Shown one piece after another: positions 20,429 through 31,395 of a DNA stretch of 64,000 bases; position 1 is the first letter of the stretch, and each line of letters starts with the position of its first letter. The notes under the pieces were generated by a model. The model searched no databases. It saw nothing but the letters and a program-made list of their open reading frames with translations, and was not told where the DNA came from. Both the position numbers and the translations under genes were made by a program. Source of the DNA: Poteriospumella lacustris (taxonomy: Eukaryota > Sar > Chrysophyceae > Chromulinales > Dinobryaceae). The DNA lies in the NCBI GenBank assembly GCA_008000375.1, contig SMOI01000084.1:1-64000 (forward strand), read 5' to 3'.

Positions 20429-22594
20429 ATGCGCCCCTTAGTCGATCCCCACAGTCGAGCGATGTCCATGTGGGGCGTTGGCTTCCCCACAGGTGTCACT
20501 CGGCTTCTGTCGCAATATTTGAACGAATTCTTCGAGCCGGTGATGACCCTGCTGCTGGACGTGATGACCGCCTTCGTGTTGGGCTTCTTCTTCGTCGTCC
20601 AGAGCTTGAGCGTCTTGGTTTCGTTCGATTCGATCGTCGTCGCCGTCATCAAGGCGGTGCAGGGGCTGCTCTACCGCGTCTTGGCGGTGCTCATGGGCGT
20701 CCTGGGCGTCTCCGAACAGGACAAGCGCGCCTTGGGCAACGCAGCGATTGAGTTCGCGAGCAACCTTCTGTGGGCCGAGATGGTGTCGCACACGATGACG
20801 GCCGCCGTCCGCCAGCAGTTCTTCTTCGCGCCGTGCCTCACCTTCGGCGCGATGCATTGCGCGTCGTCACTCATCGTCAAGAAGATGGAGACAGAGGCAG
20901 AGAACCCGCTGTATCCGCGCCTGGTCATGGTGCAGCTGGTGGCGCACACGGCGGTGCTGGTCGTCCGCGTCGCGCGCACGGCGCCCGCCGACCTCCCCGC
21001 GACGCTCTTTCTGCTGAAGGCCAACATCGACGTCTTCGTGCAGAGCGTCGCCGCTCTCTCCAAGTGCTGGGCGCGGACGAGCTCCGCGGCTGCTGAAGCG
21101 GCTGTGCCGCGCCTCCCCACCGACGCGGCGACCAACGACGCGGCGGCGGCGACGGCCGCAGCCGCCGCGTCGCAGGTGCTGGACGGCCACGACCCGCTCA
21201 GCGCCGCGAACAACATCGAGACCTGTCGGCAGTTCTTCTGGCTGCTCATGACGGTGAGTCAGTTCATGCAGCTGAAGAACTACCGCCGCCAGGACCTCTG
21301 GTTCTTCTACTGCGTCCTCTTCCACCTCGCGCTCTCCCTCGGCGTCCACCTGCGCGAGGTGTCCAAGCGCAACCAGGTGCGGCGCATGATGGCGCGGCGC
21401 TTCAAACGCATCACGCCCGATGAGCTCACGACGATGCGCGAGGAGAACTGCGCCGTGTGCCTCAACGAGCACACGCACGAGTCGCTGCGCATCCCCTGCG
21501 GCCACGTCTTCCACGCGCCGTGCCTCACCCGCGTGCTGCAGGCCACGCCGCGCGGCCAGTCGGCCCGCTGCCCCATTTGCCGCGCGGATATCCACACGTA
21601 TTCCTCCGCGAACAACACCAGCGGCCAGGCCCCCGCGACCGCGACCCGCCACGCGACGACCGCGTATCTGTCGCGGCTGAGCGGTTTGGGTCTGCGCCAC
21701 CGCGCGACGGACGCGTCCGACGCCGGTGGCGGTCCAGGCGCATCCGGCCAGCCGTCGGCGCTGCTCAGCATCCGCATCCTCCGACAGCCACTAGGCGACA
21801 GGGCGGGGTCCTCTGCGCCGCTCGCGGGTGTCGCCGGCCCCGCAGCGGACGCCGCGACGCTTCCACAGCGACAGTCGCATTCCGCCGTCGCTCTGACCCG
21901 CCGCCTGAGCGAAGTCCTGCGGCGGCGCGCCGTGCCCGCCCCGACGACAACTGCAGCGGCTCCGTCGAGTCCGTCCGCTGTCCCACCGCCAAGGCCGCTG
22001 GTGACGCTGCAGTCGCCGTCGTCAGTCGCCTTGGCGGCCGTCGCCAGCGTCTCCGTCGAGAGCGTCTCGGGCGACTCGTCGGCGATGGACACCGCCAGCG
22101 ACGCCGACAGCGACGCCGAGGACGATCAGTGGAAAGACGACAGCGACAGCGACGCCGAGGACGCCTCTGCCGCGCACGCGACCGAGTCGACGCCGCGCGA
22201 GCCGCTGGACTCGCTGCTGCAGCTGGCGGCGCAGCAGATCGTCGACCACGCCGACGACGCGCAGCCGCCCGACGCCCGCATGGACGTCGATGCCAATCGG
22301 CACGCGGCGCCGTCAGCGGCTCAGCCGCGGCGCTCCACCCGCATCGACACGGCGTTGCTCGCGGTGGACTCCACCTTCACCTCCTCGAACACCCTCGACG
22401 ACGAGGCGGCGCTGGCCGGTCGCAAGCGCAAACGGTTCTCCGCGACGCCGTCCAGCGGTCGCTTCGCGACGGCTGCCGACCCCAACGAGGAGCAGGACGA
22501 GGAGGATCAGGAGCAGGACGAGGAAGAGGGCGTCTCTGCTTCACCCGTCGCCAGCGCCGTGAGTCCCCAGTCGACGAAGCGTTCGCGTCGGTAG
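20429..22594 (+). CDS. Membrane-anchored RING-H2 protein (putative E3 ubiquitin ligase)
   Basis: A single frame encodes 721 residues from ATG 20429, or 710 from ATG 20462. The N-terminal ~320 residues hold several hydrophobic segments (for example ~38-65, 70-95, 165-182 and 292-308), suggesting a multi-pass domain. Residues 341-384 form a RING-H2 finger: CAVC, then PCGHVFHAPC and CPIC. The C-terminal half is disordered, with Ala/Ser/Pro stretches, Asp-rich acidic blocks and KRKR and KRSRR basic clusters. The order of membrane region then RING-H2 resembles Hrd1/gp78-type ERAD ligases but is not diagnostic. The substrate is unknown. Confidence 0.75.
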   Translation: MRPLVDPHSRAMSMWGVGFPTGVTRLLSQYLNEFFEPVMTLLLDVMTAFVLGFFFVVQSLSVLVSFDSIVVAVIKAVQGLLYRVLAVLMGVLGVSEQDKRALGNAAIEFASNLLWAEMVSHTMTAAVRQQFFFAPCLTFGAMHCASSLIVKKMETEAENPLYPRLVMVQLVAHTAVLVVRVARTAPADLPATLFLLKANIDVFVQSVAALSKCWARTSSAAAEAAVPRLPTDAATNDAAAATAAAAASQVLDGHDPLSAANNIETCRQFFWLLMTVSQFMQLKNYRRQDLWFFYCVLFHLALSLGVHLREVSKRNQVRRMMARRFKRITPDELTTMREENCAVCLNEHTHESLRIPCGHVFHAPCLTRVLQATPRGQSARCPICRADIHTYSSANNTSGQAPATATRHATTAYLSRLSGLGLRHRATDASDAGGGPGASGQPSALLSIRILRQPLGDRAGSSAPLAGVAGPAADAATLPQRQSHSAVALTRRLSEVLRRRAVPAPTTTAAAPSSPSAVPPPRPLVTLQSPSSVALAAVASVSVESVSGDSSAMDTASDADSDAEDDQWKDDSDSDAEDASAAHATESTPREPLDSLLQLAAQQIVDHADDAQPPDARMDVDANRHAAPSAAQPRRSTRIDTALLAVDSTFTSSNTLDDEAALAGRKRKRFSATPSSGRFATAADPNEEQDEEDQEQDEEEGVSASPVASAVSPQSTKRSRR

Positions 22595-22763
22595 CGGTGA
22601 TGGTCGTCCAGCCCCTCGGGCGGCTTGGCGCTGTCACCGCCTTTGTACATAAGCCGACGTCGGCCACTACCTAACTGTGTTTCATCTGATTGTCGCTCGC
22701 GGCGGGCGGGTTCGCACAGGAAATACTCAATTTACAGGGGGCGGGGCAGTGCGGGGTACTGAT

Positions 22764-23699
22764 CTAGCTGGAGGCCGCGTCGGGCGTGGCGGTCGTCGCA
22801 TCGGCGGCGAGGTCCGTGGCCTTCGTGAAGACGGTCGACAGCTTCTCTACGTCGTCTGACGTTGCGGCGGGAGCCGAGGCGGGGGCAGCAGGGGCGACGG
22901 CGGCGACGGCGACGGCAGCAGCGACGGTGGCGGCTGAGGCCACCGTTGCCTTCGCAGGCGCCGGGGCGAACACCTTCGCGAAGACCTCGAAGCCCTCCAT
23001 TTCCGCATCGAAGCCGAATGCGACACACGACTCGTCGACTGCATAGCCCCGTTGCGAGAGCAGCCAGGTTTTGAACTCCTCGTCGCCGAGGTAGACGGGG
23101 ACGGACACGCGCGACATCTTCTCTCGTCGAGCGATCAGTTCCAAGAGCAACATCGCGTGCTTACCCAGACCCTTGCGCTTGAAGGGATCCTCCAGATGGA
23201 TATCCACCAAATGGACGCAGGAATCACCCGCCATTTCGTCGATGACTTCGCCTTGGACGGTGAATCGGAAGTGAGCGTATCCGATGAGCTTGTCGCCGTC
23301 GTTCTTGTCACGCAGCAGGAGGAATCGTGCACCCTGTTCGGTCAGCTCTCTTTCCTTATCCTCATCGTCCCAGCCATAGCCAGAGGCGTCGTAGCGACTC
23401 TCCATATTCTGTCGCGTGATTTCGAAGGCCCACTCCATGTCGTCCTCGGTCAACTTGGGGCTGAATTCGATGCCGACATTCAGACCGTTGCGTTGATAGG
23501 TGAGGAAGGATGGTGCAATGCCTTGGATGATATTTTTGTCTTGGCCACGTTCATCAAAGAGAGCTGCCCGAAGTTGCAGAATAGTGCCTTCCAATGCTGA
23601 TGTCTTTCTCTCCTTGGTCTTTTTAATGACCACAGTTCCACCGCCTGATCGGCTCTTTCCACCTCCCTTCGCAGTTCCGCCGCCACCTTGACCCTTCAT
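22764..23699 (-). CDS. NAA40: N-alpha-acetyltransferase 40 (NatD), histone H4/H2A-type
   Basis: A single exon encodes 311 residues from the first ATG, 23699. The GNAT core matches NAA40: NMESRYDASGYGWDDEDKE, then GYAHFRFTV, the VDIHLEDPFKRKGLGKHAM acetyl-CoA loop, and a C-terminal CVAFGFDAE. NatD acetylates the N-terminal Ser of histones H4 and H2A. It has a Gly/Lys-rich N terminus and, unusually, an ~85-residue Ala/Val/Thr-rich tail beyond the fold that animal NAA40 lacks. Confidence 0.88.
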   Translation of the reverse strand: MKGQGGGGTAKGGGKSRSGGGTVVIKKTKERKTSALEGTILQLRAALFDERGQDKNIIQGIAPSFLTYQRNGLNVGIEFSPKLTEDDMEWAFEITRQNMESRYDASGYGWDDEDKERELTEQGARFLLLRDKNDGDKLIGYAHFRFTVQGEVIDEMAGDSCVHLVDIHLEDPFKRKGLGKHAMLLLELIARREKMSRVSVPVYLGDEEFKTWLLSQRGYAVDESCVAFGFDAEMEGFEVFAKVFAPAPAKATVASAATVAAAVAVAAVAPAAPASAPAATSDDVEKLSTVFTKATDLAADATTATPDAASS

Positions 23700-24095
23700 T
23701 TTCTTACTCAATACAAAATCGTTGCAGCTAAGAATTATCTTTCTCACCTCTTTGGCTTTTTAGTCACTTTAGGGTTTTTGAACCGGTTTGGTTGACCGTA
23801 AAGTGGCAGCTTTTTCAAATTTGAATCAATATCACGATGACGATGACAGTGATGGCCAGCAGGAAGGGACACGTCGGGTGAAGGGACCACCGTGCAGGTC
23901 CCTTCTGCCTCGCCGTTCTTCAACCTTCTTGGAAGGCACCCTTTCTTCTGAAAAGAAGGACGACCTCTTTTTCGCTTGGTGGGAAATGTTCTCCGCCTGT
24001 TCGATAGGTCACACAATTCAACTTTGTATGTACCAGTGGCTCAACCATTGCGATCGGTCAAACAATTCAACTTTGCATGTACCAGTGGCTCAACC
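23700..24095. promoter_or_regulatory. Divergent region NAA40 / GH36 copy A
   Basis: It is 396 bp between opposite starts. Composition drops to AT-rich on entering the GH36 side. The last ~80 bases form part of a 49-bp tandem duplication that overlaps the GH36 start codon. Confidence 0.45.
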
Positions 24096-24111
24096 ATGGC
24101 GACACCAGTGG
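24014..24111. repeat. 49-bp tandem direct repeat over the GH36 copy A start codon
   Basis: CAATTCAACTTTGTATGTAC at 24014 and CAATTCAACTTTGCATGTAC at 24063 begin two 49-bp copies. The second contains the ATG at 24096 (AACCATGGCG). The first has AACCATTGCG at the same place, so the ancestral start-like site there is no longer ATG, or the second was created by a change. Confidence 0.85.
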
Positions 24112-27100
24112 AGAGAACTACCAACATCTCATTTGACTCAAGCGACAAAACGTTTCGCCTTTATACGTCAAAGTCCATCTATGCTTTCAGTGTCAGCCCC
24201 GAGCTCGTTTTAGAGCATTTGCATTGGGGCGAAAGCTTGCCTGAAGGCTACGACCTAAGGTACCTTTGCCAGAGTAGCCGCAATACCCATTTTTCTGTCA
24301 CCGAAGTTGCACCGGATCGTTTTGGTGGCAAAATTGTCCTCGAAGCAGAAACCCTAGAGGAAATTCAAAGTACCTGGCGAGAAAATCGAGTCTGGGCTCC
24401 GAAAGATATGGATGAGTTGGAACAGTTTCAGCACCGCCGACTGGAAAACTATTCATGGCGTATCATGTCAAAAATCAGTATTCATGATTGTCAAAAGCAG
24501 AATAAATTGTCCACGTCCCGACGTGGTTCACTACGTTCGTTAGCATCTACGTCGGATTTGCATTCGATCGGTAGGAAGCCGCAGCTTGGCACTATCCATG
24601 AAGGCACACTTGTCGATAAGTACGACATTGGACCGATTGACGCAATGCACTCCAATCTTCGTAAAACACTGAAAACCGCCCCAAGTGAAGCCAACTTGAC
24701 GCTGCTGAAAGAAAAATCTATCCAAACAATGTCCGAGCAAGCTTCAATCAATTACAAGCACCCTATTTTGGACAACATTAAAAGTGGGCAGCAAAAATAC
24801 AAGAGGAGTCATAGATTTAACCGAACGATTGGAAAGGTAGGGAGAGGTGGACTTTGTGTCGAATTTGCGGACCATGGTACTGGCGACTTTCGGACGCCAT
24901 CCTTTCTAATCGTTGATAACTTTAATGGGAGCTCAATCTCTCCTTTGCGCTATCGACGACACCGCATATACAAGGGAAAATTGAACATGCCAGATGGGAT
25001 GCCGGGCATAAAGTGTGAAGGTGAAAATGATGCCAGTACGTTGGTTGTCACATTAGCTGATGTAATCACGGGTATTGAGGTCGACATCATATACGGTAAG
25101 AAACAATGTCCTTGACTTCTCCACTACCTTGTCAGTGCAACTCCATTCCTTGTTCACACAGTCGTTATGCACAATCATGATGCTATGACTCGTCGCACTG
25201 TGTTTCGCAACGTTGACAAACGCAAGTCCTGCTCATCAATCATGCTCAGTAACAACAATCAGCATTTTGAATGTGGAGGCAGTAACAAAGTGATTCTCAA
25301 GGCTTCGTCAGTGAGCATCGACTTTGAAGCAGAACCTCATGCCTTTCATTTGATTCAGTTGAGCGGGAGGTATGAACATCCATTTTATCGTGAACAGCAA
25401 CTGATAATCTTGCATATACATAGTTGGGCTAGAGAACGAATGGTCGTAGAAAGCCGATTGGTGCAAGGAATGCAAAGCTTTGGATCTGTTCGAGGCGTGT
25501 CCAGTCATCAACACAATCCATTCGCAGGTAAAGTCGAATGATTATCGTATTGACACGTTGTCATAACATCCTCTTTCTTTTTGCGTTCAGCAATATCATT
25601 TGGAACTCCTCATGAGACTAAGGGCGAAGTCCGCGGTTTTTCGTTTGTTTACAGTGGTAACTTTCTTGCTGAAGCGGAACTGGGTGAAATGGGGCGACTC
25701 CGGTTCACTATGGGAATCCACCCTATGGGCATGCAATGGCATCTCAAACCCGGAGAGTTCTTTGCAACTCCCGAAGTCGTCATGGTGCGATCCTCCGAAG
25801 GGACCGGCGGTATGTCCCGCACTTTTCATCGTTTATTCCTGGACCGTCTTCTGCCAAGAAATTGGTCGGACGAGCATCCACCCATTGTATTGAACACTTG
25901 GGAGGCCAAGTATTTTCATGTGACCCATGCAAATATTATTGAAATGGCAGCACAGGTATTGTGAATTTGAAACGCTAATTTGGAATGGTTTTACATCTGT
26001 GTATTGTCAGGCCGTCAAGATCGGTGTGAACCTGATAGTCCTCGACGATGGCTGGTTCGGAACGCGCAATGATGACAGCTCCAGCTTGGGGGATTGGATT
26101 GTGAATTTAACCAAATTTCCAAAAGGGCTATGTGCGCTGGTGGAAGAAGTAAACGCCCTGGGTTGCAAGTTTGGCATTTGGATAGAGCCCGAAATGGTGT
26201 CAGAGAATTCGGTACGTCAGCCCGTTTTATGACCATCATTGTCGATATTCCCCTAACAAATGCTACACAGGCCCTCTTTCAAGCGCATAGGGATTGGTAC
26301 CTGCATGTTCCTGGCCGACCACCACAGGTTGGAAGGAACCAAGTTGTGCTGGACCTTTCGCGTAAGGACGTTCGCGACCACGTTTACAATGCGATATCAA
26401 ATTTGCTAAGAAGTGCGAACATTGAGTACGTTAAATGGGATATGAACCGTCCCTTGACGGAGGTTTATTCGCAACATAGAAGTTGCAGCGGTGTTTGGCA
26501 ATCAGAAATTAGCCACAGATACGTTTTAGGCTTGTACGAGTTGCAAGGTCAGCTTACCAGAGATTTCCCTCACGTTCTACTGGAAAACTGCGCATCTGGT
26601 GGTGGTCGCTACGATCCAGGGATGCTATACTATGGGTCACAGTTTTGGTGCTCCGACAACACTGACGCGTTGGTGCGTATGCGCATTCAATATGGCACGT
26701 CTTTGGTATACCCAACTCGAACTATCGGTGCTCACATCTCGGCTGTTCCGAATCATCTTACCGGAAACACCACGCGATTGCGAACCCGAGGATTTGTCGC
26801 AATGTGTGGGACATTTGGCTTTGAACTTGATGTCTCCACTCTATCGCCGAAAGATATCGTTTCGTTCAAGAGATTCAGCGAGGTGTACCTCGATATTTCA
26901 CCCACGATTAGATTCGGCGATATGTTCAGACTGTGGCATCCTTTCAAGCTCCCGTTGACTGCGTGGATGTATGTTAACGCCATGCGTCATCATGCAGTTG
27001 TCTTCGCCTTCTCCCTGAACAGCGATCATTGGTCCAATTTGGTCCCTCGACTCTTGTTGCAAGGCCTAGATCCTGATGCAGACTACGAGATTACCGAGCC

Positions 27101-27418
27101 GATCCCAAACAATGTCACGCAAAGCACGGGCAATGTGATGCTTCTAGAAACAGAAGGTACGTCCCAGTAGCATGGTTGTCGGATTCATTTGGTTGGTTGA
27201 CAATGCTCGTTTAGTGCCTGTGTACCAACTCGGTAACCCGAGCGTTATTCTAACGGGGAAAATACTGATGACTGCTGGTTTGCCAGGTAATGCTGTGATC
27301 GAATCATTTCCTTCCTGCTCTACTTACTCTTCTTTTTTCAGTTCGCTTTTACACGTTGGACGATTCGGTCATGTTCGTTCTTCATAAAGTGTCATGCAGC
27401 GAAAGTACGACTGCCTAG
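24096..27418 (+). CDS. GH36 alpha-galactosidase, copy A
   Basis: Eight exons (24096-25095, 25162-25369, 25424-25527, 25591-25955, 26011-26211, 26271-27156, 27215-27286, 27342-27418) keep frame and encode 970 residues. It matches bacterial AgaN/RafA-type GH36: RGVSSHQHNPFA, GFSFVYSGNFLA, IHPMGMQWHL, LDDGWFGTRNDD, the nucleophile in KWDMNR (D683) and acid/base in WCSDNTDA (D755). These enzymes release alpha-1,6-galactose from raffinose-type sugars. There is no signal peptide, so it is probably cytosolic. The N-terminal beta domain is interrupted after LENYSWRIMSK by ~155 residues of Ser/Lys-rich sequence before ADHGTGDFR. The usual family length is ~720. It is AT-richer than adjacent genes. Paralogue of 60370-63702. 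Confidence 0.93.
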
Positions 27419-27784
27419 CCTAAGCATCTCCAGTTCTATGTTCCATGTTCTGTGTACCACGAAATCAGAAAGAGACTAAGATTCTCCATCAACACTTACT
27501 GTAATACCATTTCGTCAACTGATTAACTCTGTTGTAACTCTGTTGTCAAGTCACCGGTTGTTGGTAGCTCTCGGTCCAGGGTCAAGTGGTCACAAGTCAC
27601 GAGTGTCCTCTAAAATGTAACGGGTGCTGCTCGTCGTCATCATCATGAATCACTCGCACAGCAGCAGCACATACCACATAGGAACGAAAGTTGACCATGA
27701 TATGATGTTCTACGGATGGAGCATGAGCACTTCTGATTACCCTCAACACTTCAGAAGGTTTCTAGAGGCTCTCTTTGTGACGCC
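27419..27784. other. Intergenic region between GH36 copy A and the 8-exon gene
   Basis: It is 366 bp, AT-rich to mixed, with no ORF or motif recognised. It includes the 3' UTR of GH36 copy A and the promoter of the next gene, on the same strand. Confidence 0.4.
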
Positions 27785-29016
27785 ATGGACCGCAATTTGG
27801 ACGACGAGTTGCGTGCCTACTTTGATGAAGTCGATCGTCAGTCGAAAACCAAGGGGTTTCCTCTCGTCTTAGATGATTTCGACGGTGTCAATCTCGGATT
27901 AGAGTTCATAAAGGATGTTTCTGTGGAGGATTCGAAGGAAATATTGAGATCGGCGTTGGCTCTGTCGTCTCTGACTCTAGAAGGTGGCAACCACGGCGAC
28001 CGCCACCGCCAAACTGCAGCTCAGATAGTGGACCAGATTCTTCGGCCGTTCGATCAGCTGACTTCGTCGGAGTCCTTCCCGTCTTATGCCCAGAAATGCG
28101 CGCTGGTGGAATGGACGCTGAGAGAGCTGGAGCGCAGTGGACTGCCCGACGACATCAGACACTATCTGTACAAGGAGGCGTGGCGGATATCGCTGCGCGC
28201 GGCGTGGACCATGCACCAACAAGTCACTATGTATGCGAGGTGAGTTGAACTGCCATTGGTCGCTATTGCGGGCGACAGCTAACTGCACACCCTGGCTCTG
28301 CATCAGACGCGTCGACACGCACGTGCGCTTTCCTGACCCCGATGCCCTGCAACAAGCCAAATACGATTTCTCTCAGCTGTGCTACGCCTTCGTCACGTGG
28401 AAGCAGGCGTTGCATGTCGTGAAAACCGCCGTGCAGCTGTGGCACACGCTGCGGGGCCACCCAAAGTGGTCGTTGCGGTCGTCGCAGGACCAGGTCCTGT
28501 ACGTGGACACGCTCAGCGCCCTGTTCCTGTACCGCGGCGTGGTGCAGGAGACGTCCTTCCTGTTCGAGGACGTTTTCTTTCGGCCGAACGCACAGGAGGA
28601 AGATGTCCAACTGAAGAACGCCGCGGCGTTTGCGGCCTATCCGCTGGACGAGTTCCACGACCCGCGGCGCTGGACGGACGAGGCCCGCAACCCGCTCGCC
28701 TTCACTCTGCCCATCCTCCGCGAACCATCGTTCACCTTTCCGTCCGTGCTGCCAGTGCCATGCACAGGGCCGCCGTCAGAGGCTGGGGGCGACGCGCTCG
28801 CGGCGGACATCGAAGCCGCTCTGCTGCAGCTGCTGGCGGCGGAGTCGGAGGCCGCCATCGCCGCCGCCCGCGCCGCGAAGGCGCCTCGCTCGGCGCTGAT
28901 CACGGAGGTGGCATCGTCGTCAGGCGCGGTGCCCACGACTCCGCCGCTGCGCGACTTCGTCGAGGCGCTGTTCACCAACGTGCACATCGCACTGGCCAAG
29001 TGAGTCACCACCGCCG

Positions 29017-29055
<39 letters not shown>

Positions 29056-30761
29056 TTGCCCGCTGAGACTGACGCGGCGTTCTGCTGCTGCCGTGCTGCT
29101 GCTCTGTAGACACTGGGACGCCACGGACAACTGCCTCCAGAGCGACATGGCCGTCGCGTTCGCGCTGCTGCAGAGCTTCGATGCGCTGAAGCGCTGGGCC
29201 CGCGCCCTGTCGCTGGGCGCCTGCTTCCTGACGACCGCCTGTACGTCGCCTGTCGCCTGTCGCCTGTCTCTGTTGCGGCCCGTCTGACTGATCTCTCTGT
29301 GCGTCCTGTGCGTCCTGTGCGTCCTGTGTGTGCTGTGTGTGCTGCAGCGCTGATGGCCGCGATGCCGGTGACGACGCGGCTCTTCGCCGAGCGCCACGAG
29401 GCGCCGCCGCACGTGCTGAGCCAGTGCGTGCTGTACCGCCTGCTGCAGCAGCTGCTGAGCAGCCAGCTCGTCGCCGTCGCCGACTGGGTGCTGCCCAAGC
29501 TGCTCCAGCAACTGCCGTAAGTGTCTCTCCGCCGCCCCTGCGACGCGACGCGCTGTGCCTCGCTGTGCTGACTGCTGCCCCCTCCGCGTGTCCCGTGTCG
29601 TGTCGTGTCGTGTCGTGTCGTGTCGTGTCGTGTCGTGTCGTGTCGTGTGTCGTGTCGCAGCGTCTTCGGCAGCGAGGAGGCCCGCTGGCTGTGCCACCGC
29701 TGCGCGCTGACGATCGTCTTGGCGTCGCTGGCGCCGGTGGCTGCCACGTCGACGGACGCGAGCAAACCCAGCGCGACGACGGTGCACGCGCTGCTGACGA
29801 CGAAGGCGACGAATACGACGACGGCCGCCGCGCGCGGTCCCGGCGGCCGCCCCGATCGCCACGCCGCCGTCGCCGACAAGGTCACGTCCGCGGCGGTCTA
29901 CCCACTGCAAGCGGCGGGCGACTACTTCGAGGCGACGATCAGGTGAGCGCCCCGCCGCCGCCCACCGGCGACGACGACGTCGGCGTCGACGTCGCTGCGC
30001 CGCCGCTGCGCCGCCTGACCGCCATCTGTGTCTGTCTGTGTCTGTCTGTGTCTGTCTGGGTAGTTTGCTGCGCCGCGAGCGCGACGCGGCGGTGCTCTGG
30101 CCGCGCTGGCGCTGTCTCCAGGTAACGTGGCTCGCTCTGCTGCGGTGGCTGTCGTCTCGTTCTGACCTCGTTGTGTGTCTCGTTGTGTCTGCGGCGTAGC
30201 GCGCGGTGGAGTTCTTGCCGCCGGAGGTGGCCGCGTACTTCGCGACGGAGCTGCGCGAGACGCTGCTGCTGGCGCTGAACGTGTGGCACCTGCCTTTCCA
30301 GGCGTTTCTCCTGCGCGACGTGCTCCCGCTGCTGCTGCAGCGCTGCCCCTCTCGTAAGTTGCATCTGCAGTTGTCTTGCTGCGCCGCCCGCGCCTCACCG
30401 CTGCCGCTGCTGCGTCGTAGACTGGGGCGGCGTGGCGGAGCAGCTGCTGACCGAGGTCTTCCGCCTCTTCGTCTTCTACACGCGCCGCGCGGCGCCGGAC
30501 CTGTCGCTGGCCAGCGCCGCACAGGTGACGCACTTCGTGACGCAGGTCGTCGCGGTGGACAGCTGGCAGCGCGGCCTCGTGGCGCGCTACCCCGCGGCGG
30601 CCGGTCGCTGGACCGTCGCGATGCGGCGACAGGCGACGGAGCTGCTGACGCGACACGCCGCCGGCGATGCGACGGTCGACGAGGACGAGGTCGACTCGTG
30701 TCGCTTCCTGCTGCAGTGCCTGCAGACGCTGTGCCCTGAGGAGCCGCAGACGGCGGCGTGA
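27785..30761 (+). CDS. Helical protein of unknown function, 8 exons
   Basis: Exons are 27785-28239, 28307-28999, 29110-29240, 29348-29516, 29661-29942, 30064-30121, 30200-30353 and 30421-30761. All have GT..AG and compatible phases and total 760 residues. I do not recognise the family. It is predicted almost wholly alpha-helical, Leu/Ala-rich with many aromatic and Trp residues, and looks like a helical-repeat or scaffold subunit. Examples of its motifs are LYKEAWRISLRAAWTMH, FVTWKQALHVVKTAVQLW and LFLYRGVVQETSFLFEDVFF. No signal peptide or TM helix is seen. The second and fourth introns contain microsatellites. The intron phases, which close the frame over seven junctions, are the main support. 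Confidence 0.75.
29016..29056. repeat. (CGCTGT)n microsatellite in an intron
   Basis: About seven copies of CGCTGT lie inside intron 2 of the 8-exon gene, between donor 29000 and acceptor 29109. Confidence 0.9.
29594..29656. repeat. (CGTGT)n microsatellite in an intron
   Basis: About 12 copies of CGTGT fill the intron just before the acceptor CGCAG at 29660. Here the repeat itself stands where a polypyrimidine tract would be. Confidence 0.9.
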
Positions 30762-30832
30762 CCGCCCCGCGACGCGGCGGGGGCGACGGTGTAGACGGCG
30801 ACGGATCATTAATTACAGACGACAGACAGCGA

Positions 30833-31192
30833 CTACAGAATCGCCAAGGCGCCCCAGCCAGCCATCATCAACAGGCCGCCGACCGGAGCGAAGTAGGTGA
30901 AGGGCTTGCGCTGGTCCATCAGGACGATGGTGTAGCAGGCGCCGGAGAAGAGCGCCATGCCGGCCGTGAACAGGCCGCAGACGTAGTTGCGCTTCTTGCC
31001 CGTCAGCGTCAAGGCACACATGCTCAGGGCCAACGTGTGGATGAAGTGGTACTGCGAGGCTACGCGCCAGGTGTCCTTCATGTGTTCGCTCTGGTTCTTG
31101 AACGCGTGCGCGCCCATCGCGCCCAGACCGACCGCCACGGCGCCCGACACGCCGGCCACGCGGACCCAGACGTTGTTGTGCAGAGCAGACAT
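30833..31192 (-). CDS. TMEM256: TMEM256/DUF423 family membrane protein
   Basis: A single exon encodes 119 residues, typical for the family. The signature GLGAMGAHAFKNQ is followed by WRVASQYHFIHTLALSM. Four hydrophobic helices (~9-28, 50-65, 72-92, 98-117) are predicted. DUF423 proteins are small four-helix membrane proteins, in eukaryotes reported from mitochondria, with no established biochemistry. It is convergent with the 8-exon gene, 71 bp away. Confidence 0.9.
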   Translation of the reverse strand: MSALHNNVWVRVAGVSGAVAVGLGAMGAHAFKNQSEHMKDTWRVASQYHFIHTLALSMCALTLTGKKRNYVCGLFTAGMALFSGACYTIVLMDQRKPFTYFAPVGGLLMMAGWGALAIL

Positions 31193-31266
31193 CGTTCAAC
31201 AGTGGTTAGAGCCTATCGAATGTGCTGTGTAGAGGCAGAGGCGAAGAGGCGATCGCCGAGTCGGCG

Positions 31267-31366
31267 NNNNNNNNNNNNNNNNNNNNNNNNNNNNNNNNNN
31301 NNNNNNNNNNNNNNNNNNNNNNNNNNNNNNNNNNNNNNNNNNNNNNNNNNNNNNNNNNNNNNNNNN
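31267..31366. other. Assembly gap (100 N)
   Basis: Exactly 100 N bases interrupt the space between TMEM256 (minus) and the mitochondrial protein gene (plus). The round size suggests a scaffold gap of unknown true length. The divergent promoters of both genes are partly missing here. Confidence 0.99.
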
Positions 31367-31395
31367 GACTGCTGTTCATTGGCTGAGCGGCAACC

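Noticed and set aside
29594-29656. Possible CRISPR-like or telomeric repeat
   Set aside because: It is a plain 5-nt microsatellite within an intron, without spacers and not at an end.
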